Shown here in pieces: positions 13,116-21,275 of a stretch of DNA of 21,275 bases. Position numbers and translations under genes: made by a program. Below the pieces are notes generated by a model. It worked only from the letters and a program-made list of their open reading frames with translations. It was not told where the DNA came from and ran no database searches. The DNA comes from a virus. The stretch is taken from positions 1-21,275 of IMG/VR virus record IMGVR_UViG_3300008266_001438; one strand, written 5' to 3'. Every line of letters begins with the position of its first letter. The stretch's first letter is position 1.

Positions 13116-13604
13116 ATGAAAACAATTGCTGAATTAAATGTGCCAGAATCTTGGGAAGATGTTTCATATAGTAAAGCAATAAGACTATTTGAAATTGAAG
13201 ATGAGGTACAATTAATTAATGTTCTTTGTGATACTGATAAGGCAGAAGATTTAAAATTCAAAGATGTTGAAGAGATACTTGAATGTTTAAAATTTGTTGA
13301 TGATATGAGCATCTTTACAGATGAGCAACCAATTGCAAAGTACATGGACTTTGATTTTGGAGGGCAGACTTTTAAAACTGTAAAAGATATTGAAACTATA
13401 TTTAAACAGAATAGCAGTAAGAGAGCATTTGATATTATGCCATTAGTTATGAAAAGACTAATTGGAATTGATATATCAAATGAGCCTGTTAAAGAGTGGA
13501 TTGGAACAGCCAATTTTTTTTTGTTCAAATCACTAATTTTTTTAACCAATTTAAAAGGTTATCAGAAGGTGAAACAAGTCCAGAAGAAATCGAAGCAGGG
13601 ATAG
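13116..13604 (+). CDS. tail assembly chaperone, short form (gpG-like)
   Basis: The 162-residue protein begins with TIAELNVPESWEDVSYSKAIRLFEIEDE and continues with helices and a PIAKYMDFDFGGQTFKTVKDIETI segment. This style is common in Bacteroidetes phages upstream of the tape measure gene. I infer the chaperone role from size, position and the overlapping second frame, as in the lambda G/GT pair. Tail chaperones coat the tape measure protein during tail assembly. The zero-frame C-terminus after about residue 143 is lysine-rich (KGYQKVKQVQKKSKQG) and looks like what is left after the frameshift site. Confidence 0.65.
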   Translation: MKTIAELNVPESWEDVSYSKAIRLFEIEDEVQLINVLCDTDKAEDLKFKDVEEILECLKFVDDMSIFTDEQPIAKYMDFDFGGQTFKTVKDIETIFKQNSSKRAFDIMPLVMKRLIGIDISNEPVKEWIGTANFFLFKSLIFLTNLKGYQKVKQVQKKSKQG

Positions 13605-13789
13605 ATAGATTTGAAAAGTTTGGATATTTTACAACTGTTGTTCAGTTAGCAAGGAAAGGAGGATTAGGAAATACTTTTGATGAAGTATTGGATCAACCAG
13701 CAAGAGTTGTTTATATGACTTTATTAATAGACTTTGAGGAATCAGAATATACAAAGGCACTAAGTAAAATATATGCGAGACGTAGTTAA
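13496..13789 (+). CDS. -1 frame extension of the tail chaperone (gpT-like)
   Basis: This frame is -1 relative to the preceding gene and overlaps its end. Its content after the slippery run (NQFKRLSEGETSPEEIEAG, then FEKFGYFTTVVQLARKGGLGNTFDEVLDQPARVVYMTLLIDFEESEYTKALSKIYA) is a good protein, much more so than the zero-frame tail. It has an own ATG at 13496, but that start would produce only 97 residues beginning with the poly-Phe run. I read it as the T part of a G-T fusion, joined at about 13538-13544. A homopolymer sequencing error joining the frames is the alternative. Confidence 0.65.
   Translation: MDWNSQFFFVQITNFFNQFKRLSEGETSPEEIEAGIDRFEKFGYFTTVVQLARKGGLGNTFDEVLDQPARVVYMTLLIDFEESEYTKALSKIYARRS
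13514..13544 (+). promoter_or_regulatory. probable -1 ribosomal frameshift site
   Basis: In the zero frame, three slippery heptamers of type X XXY YYZ occur: T TTT TTT (13514-13520), T TTT TTG (13517-13523) and T TTT TTA (13538-13544). A -1 slip at the last leads straight into the open frame that runs to 13789. A short stem TAACC/GGTTA (13543-13547 with 13557-13561) lies too close to be a normal stimulator. The predicted fusion has about 224 residues. Confidence 0.65.
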
Positions 13790-14216
13790 TGACATAAGGA
13801 GCAGCGTACAATTAGCAGTTGATAATTCAACTTTTATTTTTGGTAGATCATTTGATACAGCGTTGGATTCAATTCATTCAACCTCAGCGAATGTATTGGT
13901 TTATTTAGATCCTGTTCAATGGAATGGTAATTTAAATGATTCATTTGAGAATGCTCAGATACAAATGGTATTCTTAACTCAGGATGCAGCTGATTCAAAT
14001 TTTGATGAAACACAAAATGAAATTGAAGCAGATAGCACAGAAGAAATTTTTAGACTGATGAAAAAAGATGCTGAAACATGGTTAAATTATTTTAATGATA
14101 ATTACAGTTATTATCAGTTAAGTAATTACACAATGATTCCAGCAATTAAAATAAAGAATGTTTGTAGTGGGGTATTTGTTCAATTTACTTTAACTTATAA
14201 GAAGCCTTGTGATTGA
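13773..14216 (+). CDS. tail-completion-like protein, 147 aa
   Basis: No family is recognised with certainty. The protein has helices at the N-terminus, a central acidic segment and a C-terminal beta hairpin (AIKIKNVCSGVFVQFTLTYKKPCD). That shape, the size and the position beside the next gene would fit a tail terminator or neck protein. It starts 17 bases inside the frameshift extension and ends eight bases inside the next gene, so it belongs to the tail operon. Confidence is for the gene; the role is inferred. Confidence 0.75.
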   Translation: MRDVVNDIRSSVQLAVDNSTFIFGRSFDTALDSIHSTSANVLVYLDPVQWNGNLNDSFENAQIQMVFLTQDAADSNFDETQNEIEADSTEEIFRLMKKDAETWLNYFNDNYSYYQLSNYTMIPAIKIKNVCSGVFVQFTLTYKKPCD

Positions 14217-14766
14217 CTTGAAACTTAGAATAGTATTGGAGGGATTAGGTCGTGTTATTGTAGATAACATGAGGAAACAACTTGAGACTAAAAAAATATC
14301 TGCAACTTCTGTAAGACAAAAAGATGGAAAGGTAACTGAAAAAAATTATTCATCAGTTCCAAAAGCAACTGGCAAATCTGCAAACAGTCTAAGGTACGAA
14401 GTAACAGAGGAAGGTAATATTTTAATTTATGGTGAAGCTTCAATACTTACTTTGGTATTTGGCAGAAAGCCAACAAGTAAATCTGGATCAGGAAAGTTAA
14501 AAGATATTATAAAACAATGGATGAGTGCAAAAGGAATAAAGCCTGAGACTGGAATGAGTGAAGATACTCTTGCTTTTTTAATTGCAAGAAAAATTCACAG
14601 ATATGGAAGTGGAATTTATATAAAACATCAAGGAGCAAACTCAGGACTTTTTAATAAGGCTTTTGATGCAAGTAATTTAAAACAATTTACAGATGCTTTG
14701 AGACTAACTTATGAAGGTTTGTTTGTTGAAGCTATGCAACAATTAAGACAAGGAAATGGCAAGTAA
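14209..14766 (+). CDS. HK97 gp10-like tail-completion protein (tentative), 185 aa
   Basis: The best start is GTG at 14209, which overlaps the previous stop by eight bases. The N-terminus (LKLRIVLEGLGRVIVDNMRKQL) and the later ATGKSANSLRYEV segment recall HK97 gp10-like proteins, which join heads to tails. A Ser/Gly-rich loop and a basic C-terminal half (DTLAFLIARKIHRYGSGIYIKHQG) follow. The assignment is weak, but the place between the chaperone and the larger structural genes agrees. Lys and Ser content is high for the region. Confidence 0.72.
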   Translation: MIDLKLRIVLEGLGRVIVDNMRKQLETKKISATSVRQKDGKVTEKNYSSVPKATGKSANSLRYEVTEEGNILIYGEASILTLVFGRKPTSKSGSGKLKDIIKQWMSAKGIKPETGMSEDTLAFLIARKIHRYGSGIYIKHQGANSGLFNKAFDASNLKQFTDALRLTYEGLFVEAMQQLRQGNGK

Positions 14767-15535
14767 TATTTATAATTCACAGCAACCAAGCGTTTGGAGT
14801 TCTGCTTATGATGATATTGAGTTTCAATTTAAGTTTAAAGATTACTATGTAATATCAGCAAACTCAACTTCTCCTTATGGATGGGCTGAGCTAACTGTTT
14901 ATCCAAACTTTGATATTACTCCTATTGTTAATGATTCAATTTATATAAGCTCAGGAATTTATGCTGGGTATCATAAAGTAATTTCAGCGACTTCCTCAAA
15001 AGTTACAATTGATGTTTTATACAATGGTAATCAATCAATAGGAACTATTCAACATTTAAGAGTTCCAGCTTTTAATTTATATAAAGGATTTAGATCATTT
15101 GAATCTTTTCCAAATGAATTGCCATATACTTTTGTAAATTCATTTGTTCCATTATATGATGGTAACAGAATAATAAAAGTTAATTTAAGGGGATTGCTTC
15201 AAACAATATTTACTATTGAAGAGCCTCCAATAACTTCATCATTTGCATTCTCAATATTCAATGCTTTTAGAATTGAATATGATAATACACTAACAACAAT
15301 AAGATATGTATTGAATTCTGGAGTAGATCGTGCAGAATTATATGAAAGTTACATGAATGGAAATTATATGAATGAATTTAAACCTTTGAAATTTGGTTGT
15401 GGAATTACATTTGCAACTAAATTTGAAAATGGATTTCCAACCATGGAATTATTTACTGGAGGGAATCAAGTTCAACAAGGATTTTCAACAGCATTTAGTT
15501 CAGCATTTGATAATGGAACTTATAACCCTGAATAA
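14756..15535 (+). CDS. probable virion structural protein, 259 aa
   Basis: No named family. The protein is beta-rich with many aromatic, Ser and Asn residues. Residues 1-30 (NIYNSQQPSVWSSAYDDIEFQF) resemble a group of Bacteroidetes phage tail proteins known only by position, as does DGNRIIKVNLRGLLQTIF in the middle. The end (QGFSTAFSSAFDNGTYNPE) is Ser/Phe-rich. It could be the tube or a tail-tip component. It overlaps the previous gene by 11 bases. Confidence 0.72.
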   Translation: MASNIYNSQQPSVWSSAYDDIEFQFKFKDYYVISANSTSPYGWAELTVYPNFDITPIVNDSIYISSGIYAGYHKVISATSSKVTIDVLYNGNQSIGTIQHLRVPAFNLYKGFRSFESFPNELPYTFVNSFVPLYDGNRIIKVNLRGLLQTIFTIEEPPITSSFAFSIFNAFRIEYDNTLTTIRYVLNSGVDRAELYESYMNGNYMNEFKPLKFGCGITFATKFENGFPTMELFTGGNQVQQGFSTAFSSAFDNGTYNPE

Positions 15536-15543
15536 AAAATAAA

Positions 15544-16047
15544 ATGGCACAACAAACAAAAACACAAAACAAAAGTGATATAAACACTTTATTCGCTGAT
15601 AATACAACAGGAGATATTACTGCATCTGATTTGAGAACAGTTACTACAAATATTGTGGATTCATATCCAGATATTTTAATTGCAACAGGTGAATTAACTT
15701 CTGTTCAAATATTAGCTTTGCATACAACTCCAATAACTTTAATAGCTGCTGGGGGTGCAAATACTTTAATTAGAATTTTAGATGCAAGAGCTTTTCTTGA
15801 TTTCAATTCAATTGGATATTCTGGAGCTGGAAGTATTCAATTTAAATTTAGTGGAGCAACAGATAACTCAATTACAGTTACAAATAAATTAGTTGTTGAG
15901 ACAGCTGATTATCATTTAATAGCTCCTTTACTTTCTCACACAGGATATTTAAATACAGGAATTGTTGCATCAGCGACTTCTGCATTTACACTTGGAAACT
16001 CACCAATTAAATGGTCGATTAGATATACTCTTGAAACAATAAGCTAA
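15544..16047 (+). CDS. probable virion structural protein, 167 aa
   Basis: The N-terminus (KSDINTLFADNTTGDITASDLRTVTTNIVDS) is a short motif seen at the start of fibre-like or decoration proteins in Bacteroidetes phages. The rest is beta-strand rich with many Ala, Thr and Ser, lacks cysteines and has the composition of a virion surface protein. It could be a minor tail or tube component. The stop overlaps the next ATG by one base (TAATG). Confidence 0.7.
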   Translation: MAQQTKTQNKSDINTLFADNTTGDITASDLRTVTTNIVDSYPDILIATGELTSVQILALHTTPITLIAAGGANTLIRILDARAFLDFNSIGYSGAGSIQFKFSGATDNSITVTNKLVVETADYHLIAPLLSHTGYLNTGIVASATSAFTLGNSPIKWSIRYTLETIS

Positions 16048-16700
16048 TGGCAAATAAAGTATTAAATCTTGAAGCTGGGGAATTAACCATTGTTGATGTT
16101 AATGCTTTATATGGAGGTGATGCTGTTAAAGTATTATCAACTCTTCCAGCGTGGTTTGTAAACAATGTGGATATAAATGGAAATTCTTTGACTTGGAATA
16201 TTAATCCACCATTTGAAAGTACATTTATTTTTAATGTTGGAATATTTGAAGATCCTGATGTTGGATATGTTACATATACACTAACTTTAAATGTTGCTGA
16301 TACTTTTGAGAATATAGATAATTGCTGTGATGAGCAAGTAAATATTGTTTGGTTTAATAGGGTTAGTGGTTATCAGAATTATATTTTTACTCAGCGTAAA
16401 GATTATGGAGTAAAGATGGGTAAAGAAATTTCATTTATAAATAATGATACAATAAAGTATGGAGAAAAAGGAAGAGTTTACAATAGGAAAATAGTTTATG
16501 CATCTGGCATTTCAGAAAATGAAATGGATAATATTTCAACTCTGCCTTATTCAATACAGGCGTGGGAATACAAGGATGGGGAGTTTACTGAAATATATGT
16601 TGATTCTCAGGACTTAATTAAATACACAACAAAGGATGGATTCCTTGAGGTAAACATTTCATTTATTTATTCTAAGAATTTAAGAATACAAAGGCAATGA
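16047..16700 (+). CDS. probable tail protein, 217 aa
   Basis: The N-terminal part (to about 90) looks like an Ig-like beta sandwich (PAWFVNNVDINGNSLTWNI, then GYVTYTLTLNV). The middle (NCCDEQVNIVWFNRVSGYQN, then FTQRKDYGVKMGKE) matches a recurrent Bacteroidetes phage tail motif, and the C-terminal part is again beta-rich. By position it sits just before the large tail protein and tape measure, as a distal-tail type component would. It overlaps the next gene by four bases (ATGA). Confidence 0.72.
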   Translation: MANKVLNLEAGELTIVDVNALYGGDAVKVLSTLPAWFVNNVDINGNSLTWNINPPFESTFIFNVGIFEDPDVGYVTYTLTLNVADTFENIDNCCDEQVNIVWFNRVSGYQNYIFTQRKDYGVKMGKEISFINNDTIKYGEKGRVYNRKIVYASGISENEMDNISTLPYSIQAWEYKDGEFTEIYVDSQDLIKYTTKDGFLEVNISFIYSKNLRIQRQ

Positions 16701-18793
16701 TAGAGATATTTGTTAATGGTGAAAATTTAGATTTAACAGGGGAGGATGAAATTGTTCAAACATTCTCAGCTTTAAATTTTAATAATATAGCAACAAGGAA
16801 TGCTGATTATTCAAATTTATTCAGAGTACCAATAACAAATAAAAATTTAAGATTAATTTCTTATTCTAATTATTTAAACAGTGTTGGTGGATTTCCTTAT
16901 CAAAAAAATCCTTGCATAATTTATATTGATGGCTTTCAATTTAAAACTGGATTTTTAGACCTTGATGAAATATCTGATAAAATTAGTTTACGATTCTATA
17001 CTGGTGCAATTAATTTTTTTTCAGCAATAAAAGATTTATCACTTACAACATTAGATCTAACTGAATATAATCACTATTGGGATCTTCCAACAGTTATTAA
17101 TTCAAGATTAAATACATCAGGATATATTTATCCAATAATAGATTATAATGGATTAACAAATCCAATTGATGCACGAAGGCTTGCTCCAGCATTTTTTGAA
17201 CATACATTAATAGAAAAAATAATTAATGATGTTGGATATACATTAGTTGATGAATTAGAGACTGAAAAAGATTATGAATACAAACAAGGTATTATTCCAT
17301 TTTCAAAAGATTCTCCAAAACTTCCTCAAGATATAGTTGATGCAAATCAATATGAAGGTTTTTTAAATGATATTTGGGGTGGTGGAATTGTAAATAATAC
17401 AATTGCATTATATGGATTGAATAATATTTTTTATCCATTTACTTTTGGTTGGAATGATGGATTAAGAAATTGTCAATTTGGAAATCCAATTACAAATCCA
17501 TCAAATTTATTTTCTCCATTATATGGTGGAGTTTTTACTACAAATTTTACTTACGCTGAATTTACTTCTCAGCTTTCTGGTATTTATGAAATAGATCTTG
17601 ATATTAGTATATTAAGCACAGTTACTCATTCTTGGTCAAGTATTCCAGCTTATGATAATACATTTGAAATCAATTTATATTTAGAAGTTATTGGTGGACA
17701 AAATTATCAATTAGCAACAGATTCACAAACGTACTCTGGAATTTTTAATGGGCAGATCAGACAATTTACAAACACATTAACATATACTGGAACAACTACT
17801 TTATTTTTAAATGCTGGTCAAAAAGTTAGAATAAATTTTGAATCAAATCAATTTCTTCAATCAACTCAATTATATTTTGGTGCAATAAATTTAAGTTCAC
17901 AAACTAATTATTTTCCTTTAAATGCTTCTGGAACAGCACCAGGAAAAGCTCATTTCAAAATAAAAGAAGAAATTACATTTGGACAATTAGTATATCCAAA
18001 TGCTTTTCTTCCTAATATAAAAGCATCTGATTATTTTAAAGATATTTGTTTTCGATATGGAATATTACCTGTAATTGATGAACAAAATAAAAAAGTAATA
18101 TTAAGGAGCTTTTCAAAATTAAAAGATAATTTGCCAATTGCTTATGATTGGTCTGATAAGTTAGATGAAACAGATGATCCAACTATAAATTTTAAACTTG
18201 GTAATTATGGAAGATTTAATAATGTAAGATACAAAGATGATGATTCAGTTCCAATAAAGCCAAATGGATCTGATTATGTTTTAAGTATTGCAAATGAAAA
18301 TCTTGAAATAGAAAAAAATTTATATATATCTCCATTTGGTGCATCAATTGATAAGTCTGCATTTACAACTGAGAATGTTGTTTATATAGATATGTACGAT
18401 CCAACAACTTTATATTTTACAAAGAAAGTTGAGCCAAGAGTTTGCTATGTAAAAAAAGTTTCAAAGGCATTATCATATACAGATGGAACAACAACAACAG
18501 CTGTTTCAACTGATTTACCATTTACTTGGTTTATTGATATGTCAAATGGATTCTCAATGGGATTTTCAACTAACTTAATGAATAGGCACTCATCAGATAT
18601 TATTGCTGTATTACAGAATCAAAAAATATTAAAAGTAGATATTAAATTAAATATAAATGATTTATTAAGTATTGATTATTATAGACCTGTTTATTTAAAA
18701 CAGTTTAGTGCTTACTTTTTTATTTCAAGTATTAATCAATATAGTTTCACCACTAACAAATCAACAGAAGTTGTTCTAATAAAATTAAATTAA
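16697..18793 (+). CDS. large tail (tip or baseplate) protein, 698 aa
   Basis: The 698-residue protein starts IFVNGENLDLTGEDEIVQTF and includes the ATRNADYSNLFRVPITNKN motif (about 33-51) that recurs at the start of large tail proteins in Bacteroidetes phages. The remainder is strand-rich with many Tyr, Phe, Asn and Ser. A C-terminal segment (KVDIKLNINDLLSIDYYRPVYLKQFSAYFFISSINQYSF) resembles a conserved end module. No enzymatic domain was found. It likely forms part of the tail tip or its attachment platform, a role inferred from size and position. Confidence 0.78.
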   Translation: MIEIFVNGENLDLTGEDEIVQTFSALNFNNIATRNADYSNLFRVPITNKNLRLISYSNYLNSVGGFPYQKNPCIIYIDGFQFKTGFLDLDEISDKISLRFYTGAINFFSAIKDLSLTTLDLTEYNHYWDLPTVINSRLNTSGYIYPIIDYNGLTNPIDARRLAPAFFEHTLIEKIINDVGYTLVDELETEKDYEYKQGIIPFSKDSPKLPQDIVDANQYEGFLNDIWGGGIVNNTIALYGLNNIFYPFTFGWNDGLRNCQFGNPITNPSNLFSPLYGGVFTTNFTYAEFTSQLSGIYEIDLDISILSTVTHSWSSIPAYDNTFEINLYLEVIGGQNYQLATDSQTYSGIFNGQIRQFTNTLTYTGTTTLFLNAGQKVRINFESNQFLQSTQLYFGAINLSSQTNYFPLNASGTAPGKAHFKIKEEITFGQLVYPNAFLPNIKASDYFKDICFRYGILPVIDEQNKKVILRSFSKLKDNLPIAYDWSDKLDETDDPTINFKLGNYGRFNNVRYKDDDSVPIKPNGSDYVLSIANENLEIEKNLYISPFGASIDKSAFTTENVVYIDMYDPTTLYFTKKVEPRVCYVKKVSKALSYTDGTTTTAVSTDLPFTWFIDMSNGFSMGFSTNLMNRHSSDIIAVLQNQKILKVDIKLNINDLLSIDYYRPVYLKQFSAYFFISSINQYSFTTNKSTEVVLIKLN

Positions 18794-18794
18794 A

Positions 18795-21173
18795 ATGGCA
18801 GAAGAAATAATATTAAATCTTAGAATAGGTGGAGCAGATCAATCAGTAACAACACTTGGTCAATTAAAGACTGCAATTGCTACTTTAAAGAAAGAGCAAG
18901 ATGGATTAAAGATTGGATCAGAAGCTTTTAATAAAGTTCAAAATGATTTAGCAAAAGCTGAACAGGCACGAATTGATATAATGAAAAAAACTCCATCTTT
19001 ATTTCAAGAAAGAATTAAAGGTGCAATTAATGAATCAAATTCATTAAGAGAATTAAAACAACAAATAAAAGAATATACAGCAGCTGTAATCGCTGGGGAG
19101 GAAGGAGCTGCTGAAAAGTTAGCTGAGTTAAAAGATAAATTAGAAGATGTAAAGGATGCAACAGATAGCTTTAAAGGAACTGGAGTTGAAAAGCTTAAAA
19201 GCTCAATGGATTTATTACAGGATTCAATTACAAATTTTGATGCTGAAAAATTTCAAATAGGGTTAAAAGGAATTGGAAGTGCAATGAAAGCAATCCCAAT
19301 ATTATTAATTATTGAGGGTATTGTTTTTCTTCTTGAAAAGTTTGGAATAATGGATATGATTGTTAGAGTTGTTACTGATGCAATTTATGCATTTACAGAT
19401 GCACTTGGATTAACAAATAAAGAAGCTGAAAAAAATACAAAGTCAACAATTGAAGGTTATGAAAAACAAGAGAAGGCTGTTCAACAAAGATATGATACAG
19501 AAATTGCGTTGGCAAAGGCTTCTGGAAAAGATGTTACAGAATTAGAATATAGAAAATTAAAAGCAGTTGAAGATAGTATTCAAAAACAAGTTGATGCTTA
19601 TAAATTGCTTGAATTTAAAAAAGGGGAATTAAATGAAGAGGAGAAAAAAGATTATGAAGATTTACAAAATGAATTACTTGACGCAACAAGGGAAAGATTA
19701 AGAAAGGAAGTTGAAGCAAGAAATAATTTCAATAATAAAATAAAAGATATTAATGAAAGAAACAGACTAGAAAGCTATTCAGAAAGGGGTAAAGTTTTGC
19801 AAGAAATTAAAATGCAAAAAGATGAAGAGGTAAAAGCCATTTATGAAGCAACAAATAAATTAACAAAAATAACAGTTGAAGATATAAATAAACAATATGA
19901 AGCAATTCAACAAATTGAACAATATTATAGAAAAGTAGAAAATAAACAAAAAGCTGAGTGGGGAAAAGAGGATGCTGCAAAAAGAAAATCAGAAAAAGAT
20001 AAAGAATTAGCAGAGCAAGAAAGATTACAAAAAGAATTATTAAATCAAATAAAAGAAACACAAGATCAAGGAATTTTATATTTAGAAACTGAAATAAAAA
20101 ATAGAAAATTAAAAAAACAAGATGAATTAAGATTTGAAAGAGAGCTTGCTAAATTTAGAAAAGATATTGTTTTGCTGGATGATAAATCAACATACACACA
20201 AAGATATGCAGCAGAAGTTGAATATAAAGCTAAAATAAAAGAGCTTGATGAATTAGAAGACCAAAGAAAAAAAGATGCAAGAATAAAAACTTTACAAGAT
20301 CAAAAAATTGAACAGCAAATTATTTTAGAAAATCAAGAATCAACAATTCAAGATATTAGAGATGCAAGACTTGAGCAATTAGAAGCTCAAAATAAAATTG
20401 ATTTAGAAAATTTCAAAGGAACAGAAAATGAAAAATTGTTATTACTTCAAAAATATACTAATGATAAATTAAAAATAGAAAGAGATTATCAAGCTGAGAA
20501 ACAAAAAATAGTTATTCAAGAAATTCAATTTGTTCAACAAACTGCAAATGCTTTTTTAAATCTTGCTTCATTACTTACAAAAAATCAAGAGCAATTAAAA
20601 CAGATTCAGAAGATTCAATCATTGGTTGCTATTGCAGCAAACACAGCAACAGCAATTTCAAACTTAGTCGCTGTTTCATTTAGCTCATCATCCCCAGATA
20701 ATATTATGACTGGAGGTATTGCAGCTTATGTAAAGTTAGCAACTGGTATTGCAACCATTACTGCAAACATGGTTCAAGCAAAACAATTAATAAGTTCATT
20801 TGAAGAGGGTGGATATACAGGAGAGGGAAATCCAAAAGATGTTTCAACTAACTTAGGAAGTAAGTCATATACATATCACAAAGATGAATATGTAATTCCA
20901 TCCAGAGTTTTAAATACTCCACAAGGTTCAATGCTTGCATCCCAAGCTGAATCAATGAGACTTGGAATGACAAATCCATTTCCACAGATAAAAGGATTTT
21001 TTGATGGAGGATTTGCAGCTAGAGGAATGGGAGCATCAGCAAATAATTCAATGGATCAAATGAGATTAATGCAAGACGTATTAACTTCTTTACCAGCTCC
21101 AATTGTAAAGGTTACAGATATTAATAAAACTCAGACAGCAACAGAAAGAGCAATTACAGTTGCTTCATTATAA
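18795..21173 (+). CDS. tape measure protein
   Basis: The 792-residue protein has the usual tape-measure design: an N-terminal part with a conserved TLGQLKTAIATLKKEQDGLKIGSEAFNKVQND pattern, then long lysine/glutamate-rich coiled coil (about residues 200-590). A hydrophobic stretch lies near 165-200 (AIPILLIIEGIVFLLEKFG), and a C-terminal region of small residues (about 595-660) ends in FEEGGYTGEGNP. By the common rule of about 0.15 nm per residue it would set a tail near 120 nm. It is the last gene of the window and is preceded by its tail partners. Confidence 0.9.
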   Translation: MAEEIILNLRIGGADQSVTTLGQLKTAIATLKKEQDGLKIGSEAFNKVQNDLAKAEQARIDIMKKTPSLFQERIKGAINESNSLRELKQQIKEYTAAVIAGEEGAAEKLAELKDKLEDVKDATDSFKGTGVEKLKSSMDLLQDSITNFDAEKFQIGLKGIGSAMKAIPILLIIEGIVFLLEKFGIMDMIVRVVTDAIYAFTDALGLTNKEAEKNTKSTIEGYEKQEKAVQQRYDTEIALAKASGKDVTELEYRKLKAVEDSIQKQVDAYKLLEFKKGELNEEEKKDYEDLQNELLDATRERLRKEVEARNNFNNKIKDINERNRLESYSERGKVLQEIKMQKDEEVKAIYEATNKLTKITVEDINKQYEAIQQIEQYYRKVENKQKAEWGKEDAAKRKSEKDKELAEQERLQKELLNQIKETQDQGILYLETEIKNRKLKKQDELRFERELAKFRKDIVLLDDKSTYTQRYAAEVEYKAKIKELDELEDQRKKDARIKTLQDQKIEQQIILENQESTIQDIRDARLEQLEAQNKIDLENFKGTENEKLLLLQKYTNDKLKIERDYQAEKQKIVIQEIQFVQQTANAFLNLASLLTKNQEQLKQIQKIQSLVAIAANTATAISNLVAVSFSSSSPDNIMTGGIAAYVKLATGIATITANMVQAKQLISSFEEGGYTGEGNPKDVSTNLGSKSYTYHKDEYVIPSRVLNTPQGSMLASQAESMRLGMTNPFPQIKGFFDGGFAARGMGASANNSMDQMRLMQDVLTSLPAPIVKVTDINKTQTATERAITVASL

Positions 21174-21188
21174 AATAATTAGATAAGT

Positions 21189-21251
21189 TTTATTAAAGAA
21201 TTACTTTAATTTATTAAACAATTACTTTAATTTATTAAAGAATTGCTTTAA
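21189..21251 (+). repeat. three 21-bp tandem repeats with internal dyads
   Basis: Units 21189-21209, 21210-21230 and 21231-21251 differ by one base each from the first. Each contains TTAAAG-(5)-CTTTAA, a perfect 6-bp dyad in units 1 and 3. The rest of 21174-21275 is AT-rich without a gene; one further partial copy of the TTTAATTAAA theme follows to about 21255. No GC stem or T-run supports a terminator. Confidence 0.85.
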
Positions 21252-21275
21252 TTAAATACTAATTAATAATTAATA

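Noticed and set aside
13109-13549. Open frame of 146 codons on the - strand
   Set aside because: It mirrors the tail chaperone gene; the Ser/Ile/Leu-rich product is typical antisense, and the + strand gene has an operon context.
13543-13561. Five-bp hairpin TAACC/GGTTA as frameshift stimulator
   Set aside because: It begins within the slippery heptamer instead of 5-8 bases after it and is weak.
19807-20061. Leu/Phe-rich open frame on the - strand resembling a membrane protein
   Set aside because: It is the antisense of the Lys/Glu/Gln-rich coiled coil of the tape measure gene, which makes Leu/Phe runs automatically.
1-21275. Loss of GATC or other palindromes as a sign of restriction avoidance
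   Set aside because: GATC is seen many times by eye in several genes, so no clear avoidance can be claimed without counts.
1-21275. CRISPR array or tRNA gene
   Set aside because: No regularly spaced repeats of 25-40 bases and no tRNA-like cloverleaf with a TTC arm were found on reading either strand.

Overview
The window reads as part of the genome of a tailed, siphovirus-like phage of the Bacteroidetes, most likely of a flavobacterial host. The evidence is a very AT-rich sequence with every supported gene on the + strand, A-rich start regions with almost no Shine-Dalgarno, promoter-like sites of the Bacteroidetes TAnnTTTG type, a DUF3127-type OB-fold protein, and tail genes of a Bacteroidetes-specific style. 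No integrase, repressor, lysis gene, tRNA or CRISPR array was recognised.

Layout. (1) 1-5118: recombination and replication. ERF single-strand annealing protein, Gp157-like protein, DUF3127 OB-fold protein, a structured intergenic element, a DUF1376/YdaU-like replication protein, a zinc-ribbon/TOPRIM/helicase primase-helicase, a NinG-like HNH protein and a PD-(D/E)XK nuclease-like protein. (2) 5161-6830: small unknown genes behind a near copy of the promoter/palindrome block found at 386-430, ending in a RadC-like JAB-domain gene. (3) 6828-7873: a cassette-like segment with a long attC-like hairpin, a 60-codon ORF, a Mom-like DNA adenine hypermodification gene and a terminator. (4) 7881-13067: a unit with ParB-like, DpdA-like (TGT paralogue), QueC-like fusion, QueD, QueE, FolE, small terminase and large terminase genes, closed by a terminator. 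(5) 13069-21173: tail morphogenesis, from a probable -1 frameshifted tail assembly chaperone pair to a 792-residue tape measure protein. The window ends in three 21-bp tandem repeats.

How it works together. FolE, QueD and QueE would take GTP to 7-carboxy-7-deazaguanine, a QueC-like domain could take this to preQ0, and the DpdA-like enzyme would exchange the product for guanine in phage DNA. The Mom-like protein would modify adenine in the same DNA. Two purine hypermodification systems of different chemistry in one phage, about 0.7 kb apart, are the most striking content. The deazaguanine genes run without a visible break into the terminase genes, so DNA modification and packaging may be expressed together.

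Oddities: the QueC domain is fused to a membrane hydrolase-like domain and lacks the QueC zinc cysteines; the QueE cluster motif has unusual spacing; the large terminase has an in-frame 24-bp tandem duplication; and no portal or capsid genes lie between terminase and tail genes.
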